Assembly (NCBI GenBank): GCA_036277075.1
Contig: DASUNQ010000366.1
Location: forward strand, 1-14,527
Source: DASUNQ01 sp036277075
GTDB lineage: Bacteria; Acidobacteriota; Thermoanaerobaculia; Multivoradales; UBA5704
DNA length: 14,527 nucleotides
Direction: 5' to 3'
Below the pieces are notes generated by a model that saw nothing but the letters and a program-made list of their open reading frames with translations, searched no databases and was not told the DNA's origin. How positions within the stretch are numbered: the first letter of the stretch is position 1; each line of letters opens with the position of its first letter. This document shows, in pieces, positions 11,681 to 14,527 of this stretch. Position numbers and translations under genes: made by a program.

Positions 11681-14527
11681 ATGAAAACGATCGCGCGCCA
11701 CGCCGTCCTCGCCGCCATGGTCCTCGCCGCCGCGCTCGCGTTGCCGCGCGCCGCCGCGGCTCAGGGGAACTTCTTCACCCTCGCCACGCCGTGCCGGGTG
11801 TTCGACAGCCGCCAGCCGGCCGATGCGCCGGCGCTGGCGCACAACACGCCGCGCTCGATCCAGATCACCGGGCCGGAGTGCGGCGTGCCCGCCAACGCGG
11901 GCGCGGTGGCGCTGAACCTCACGGTGACGGCGGGGACGTCCGACGGCGATGTCGTGCTCTATCCCGGCGACGCAGCCGCCCCCGGGCCGCCGCGGCCGGG
12001 CGCCTTCCCCTTCAAGGCCAACCGGACGCGCGGCAAGGTCGACATCGTGGCGCTCGCCAGCGACTTCGGCGGCGACATCAACGCTCTGGCGACGATGGAC
12101 GGCGGCGCCGGCGACACGGTCCACCTGATCCTGGACATCTTCGGGTACTTCGTGAACGACCAGTCGCCGGTGGCGGTCGACGACGCGGCGACCGTGACCG
12201 AGGACGCGGCGGCCACGGCGATCGACGTCCTGGCCAACGATACCGACAGCGACGGCGGGCTGAAGGCGATCGCGTCGGCGAGCGATCCGGCGCACGGGAC
12301 CGTGGTGCTCACCGGCGGCACGCCGGGGCAGCACACGGGTCTGACCTATCAGCCCGATCCCAATTACTGCAACAACCCTCCGGGGACGACGCTCGACACC
12401 TTCACCTACACCTTGACGCCCGGCGGCGATACCGGGCTGGTGTCGGTGACCGTCAACTGCGTGAACGACCTTCCGGTGGCGAACGACGACAGCGCCACCG
12501 TGGCGGAGGACGCCGCGCCGACCGCGATCCCCGTGCTCGCCAACGACACCGATCCCGAAGGCGATCCGTTCAGCATCGCCTCGGCGAGCGACCCGGCGAA
12601 CGGGAGCGTCGTGGTGGCCGGCGGCGGCCTCAGCCTCACCTACGAGCCCGACGACGGCTACTGCAACAACCCTCCCGGGACGGCCCTCGACACCTTCACC
12701 TACACGCTGAGCCCCGGCGGCGACACCGCGACGGTGACGGTCACCGTCAACTGCGACGACGACGAGCCGGTGGCGGTGGACGACGCCGCGACGGTCGGCG
12801 AGGACTCGGGCGCCAACACGCTCGATGTGCTCGCCAACGACACCGACACCGACGGCGGGCCGAAGTCGATCTCGGCGGTACAGAACCCGTCGACGGCGGG
12901 CGGCACGGTGCTGATCACCAACGCGGGCGCCGACCTGACCTACACGCCGGCGGCCAACTACTGCAACGATCCGCCGGGGACGACGCTCGACACCTTCACC
13001 TACACGCTGACCCCCGGCGGCGCCACCGCGACGGTGACGGTGACGGTCACCTGCGTCGACGACGCGCCCGTGGCCGTCGACGACACGGCGACGGTCGCCG
13101 AGGACTCCGGTGCGAACCCGATCGACGTGCGGGCGAACGACACCGACATCGACGCCGGCCCGAAGACCATCACGGCGGTGCAGAGCCCGTCGGCCCAGGG
13201 CGGCACCGTGCTGATCACCAACGCCGGCGCCGACCTCACCTACCAGCCGGCCGCGGAGTACTGCAACAACCCGCCCGGCACGGCGCTCGACACCTTCACC
13301 TACACGCTCAACGGCGGCGACACGGCGACGGTGACGGTGACGGTCAACTGCGCCGACGACGCCCCGGCGCTCGATCTCGACGCCAACGACGACAAGGGGA
13401 CCCCCGGCAGCGACTTCGCGATCACCTTTACCGAAGGGGACGCGGCCAAGCTCCTCGAGGATCCGGCCGACGCGACGATCACCGACGTCGACTCGACGAC
13501 GCTGGTGTCGCTGACCGTCACCCTCACCAACCTCCTCGACACCGACGACGAGGTGCTGGACGCCGACGTCTCGGCTTTCCCCAACATCAGCAAGGCCTAC
13601 GACGACACGACGAACCCGGCGGAAGGGGTGCTGACGCTCTCCACGGTGACGCCGCAGCCGATCGCCGACTTCCAGGCGGTGCTGCGGACGGTGACGTATC
13701 TCAACACCAAGGAGGGTCCGAACGCGACGGCGCGCGTCGTTGAGTTCGTGGCCAACGACGGATCGAGCGACAGCAACACCGCCACTTCGACCGTGACGGT
13801 GGTGCCCGTCGACGATCCGCCGGTGGCGGTGGCGGACAGCGCGATGGTGGAGGAGGACTCGGGGGCGACGGCGATCGACGTGCTGGCCAACGACACCGAC
13901 ACGGATGGTGGCGACAAGTTCATCGCCTCGGCGACCGATCCGGCGAACGGCACCGTGGTGCTGACCGGCGGCACGCCCGGAGCGCACACGGGTCTGACCT
14001 ACCAGCCGGACCCGGACTACTGCAACGACCCGCCGGGCGGCGCGCCGGATACCTTCAACTACACCCTCACGCCGGGCAGCTCGTCGACGACGGTGTCGGT
14101 CACGGTTGACTGCGTCGACGACAACCCGGTGGCGGTGGACGACACGGCGACGGTGGGGGAGGACTCGGGGGCGACGCCGATCGACGTGTTGGCCAACGAC
14201 ACGGACGCCGATGGGGGGGCAAAGACGATCGCTTCGGCGACGGATCCGGCCAACGGGACGGTGACGGTGGCGGGCGACGGCCTGTCGCTGAGCTACACGC
14301 CCGACGCGAACTACTGCAATACGGTCTCCGGCATCCCGGACACGTTCACGTACACGCTGTCTCCGGGCGGCGACACGGCGACGGTATCGGTGACGGTGAC
14401 TTGCGTCGACGACGATCCGACGGCGGTCGACGATGCGGCGACGGTCAACGAGGACTCGAGCGGCAACGTGATCGACGTGTTGGCCAACGACACGGATCCG
14501 GACGGCGGGGCGAAGACGATCGCCTCG
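11681..14527 (+). CDS. Large secreted bacterial-Ig tandem-repeat protein, 3' end beyond window
   Basis: 949 codons in one uninterrupted frame from the ATG at 11681 to the window edge; no stop seen. GGAGGGAG (11667-11674) is six bases upstream. Residues 1-28 are a clear signal peptide (KTIARH, hydrophobic core, AAAAQG). Residues 29-162 form a domain seen at the start of many bacterial secreted proteins: TPCRVFDSR (36-44), CGVPANAGAVALNLTV, and LILDIFGYF near the end, with two cysteines (C38, C67) that may pair. Then come ~100-residue repeats at 163, 265, 363 and 463. A 152-residue cadherin-like segment (562-713; ITDVDSTTL, LRTVTYLNT, VEFVANDGSS) follows, then repeats at 714, 816 and 913. Repeats read PVAVDD, EDSGA, IDVLANDTDxDGG, GTV, LxYxPD, YCN, DTFTYTL, TATVTVTVxC, matching the Big_9 bacterial-Ig family. 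Probably extracellular or surface adhesive; exact role unknown. Confidence 0.9.
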   Translation, partial: MKTIARHAVLAAMVLAAALALPRAAAAQGNFFTLATPCRVFDSRQPADAPALAHNTPRSIQITGPECGVPANAGAVALNLTVTAGTSDGDVVLYPGDAAAPGPPRPGAFPFKANRTRGKVDIVALASDFGGDINALATMDGGAGDTVHLILDIFGYFVNDQSPVAVDDAATVTEDAAATAIDVLANDTDSDGGLKAIASASDPAHGTVVLTGGTPGQHTGLTYQPDPNYCNNPPGTTLDTFTYTLTPGGDTGLVSVTVNCVNDLPVANDDSATVAEDAAPTAIPVLANDTDPEGDPFSIASASDPANGSVVVAGGGLSLTYEPDDGYCNNPPGTALDTFTYTLSPGGDTATVTVTVNCDDDEPVAVDDAATVGEDSGANTLDVLANDTDTDGGPKSISAVQNPSTAGGTVLITNAGADLTYTPAANYCNDPPGTTLDTFTYTLTPGGATATVTVTVTCVDDAPVAVDDTATVAEDSGANPIDVRANDTDIDAGPKTITAVQSPSAQGGTVLITNAGADLTYQPAAEYCNNPPGTALDTFTYTLNGGDTATVTVTVNCADDAPALDLDANDDKGTPGSDFAITFTEGDAAKLLEDPADATITDVDSTTLVSLTVTLTNLLDTDDEVLDADVSAFPNISKAYDDTTNPAEGVLTLSTVTPQPIADFQAVLRTVTYLNTKEGPNATARVVEFVANDGSSDSNTATSTVTVVPVDDPPVAVADSAMVEEDSGATAIDVLANDTDTDGGDKFIASATDPANGTVVLTGGTPGAHTGLTYQPDPDYCNDPPGGAPDTFNYTLTPGSSSTTVSVTVDCVDDNPVAVDDTATVGEDSGATPIDVLANDTDADGGAKTIASATDPANGTVTVAGDGLSLSYTPDANYCNTVSGIPDTFTYTLSPGGDTATVSVTVTCVDDDPTAVDDAATVNEDSSGNVIDVLANDTDPDGGAKTIAS
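12167..14527 (+). repeat. Coding tandem repeats, ~291-306 bp units
   Basis: Units start at 12167, 12473, 12767, 13067, then 13820, 14126 and 14417 (the last cut by the window edge). Lengths are 102, 98, 100, 99, 102 and 97 codons. Units 3 and 4 are close to each other in DNA (shared GTGCTGATCACCAACGC). Unit 1 resembles the unit at 13820 (shared ACCGTGGTGCT and GCACACGGGTCTGACCTA). Unit 2 resembles the one at 14126. Between 13364 and 13819 lies unrelated cadherin-like sequence. Such repeats are prone to assembly collapse. Confidence 0.85.

Noticed and set aside
11791..13743. Second plus-strand open frame in the repeat region
   Set aside because: Frame-shifted reading of the same repeats; Arg/Gly/His-rich and without a start signal.
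11519..13987. Long minus-strand open frame opposite the repeat protein
   Set aside because: Its periodic composition simply mirrors the repeats of the plus-strand gene, which has a signal peptide, ribosome site and domain motifs.

Overview
The window is high-GC bacterial DNA with compact genes, several GTG starts and long antisense open frames caused by base composition. Gene content suggests a non-photosynthetic, respiratory or facultatively respiratory bacterium. It has parts of an NADH:quinone oxidoreductase (complex I), a two-subunit 2-oxoacid:ferredoxin oxidoreductase, and a secreted bacterial-Ig tandem-repeat protein with an N-terminal 'PCRVFDSR'-type domain. This mix resembles Acidobacteriota or a similar phylum, but that placement is an impression from gene families and was not computed.

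Left part (1-3339): the 5' end of a secreted DUF3604 protein is on the minus strand. It diverges from a tight nuoB-nuoCD-nuoI cluster whose genes overlap by 23 and 4 bases. The cluster has a plausible promoter carrying a perfect 8+8 palindrome. It encodes only the connecting (Q-module) arm of complex I: nuoA and nuoH are not in their usual places, and no NADH-module gene (nuoEFG) is present.

Middle (3340-7243): after nuoI lies an intergenic array of about 13 degenerate 21-bp units containing hairpins. A small VOC/glyoxalase-fold gene on the minus strand diverges from korA-korB, which encode a 2-oxoglutarate (2-oxoacid):ferredoxin oxidoreductase with a fused gamma-alpha subunit. korAB has a good promoter, a hairpin in the leader and another between the two genes. 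Ferredoxin reduced by KorAB could feed a complex I lacking NuoEFG. That functional link is inferred from gene proximity and subunit content.

Right-middle (7244-10129): a minus-strand run encodes a DUF1015 protein (apparently leaderless), a rhodanese-fold protein lacking the catalytic cysteine, and a soluble histidine kinase with a long coiled-coil N-terminus. No response regulator is adjacent.

Right part (10237-14527): a four-helix membrane 'sensor-domain' protein converges on, and overlaps by 80 bp, a DNA-3-methyladenine glycosylase I gene. The window ends inside a large secreted protein whose open frame runs off the edge. It consists of a signal peptide, an N-terminal cysteine-bearing domain, and ~100-residue bacterial-Ig (Big_9-like) repeats with a conserved cysteine pair, interrupted by one unrelated cadherin-like segment.

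I see no tRNA, rRNA, CRISPR array, insertion sequence or phage gene. The most unusual items are the 21-bp array, the reduced nuo cluster beside korAB, the glycosylase tail encoded antisense to a neighbour, and the higher-order duplication in the repeat protein.
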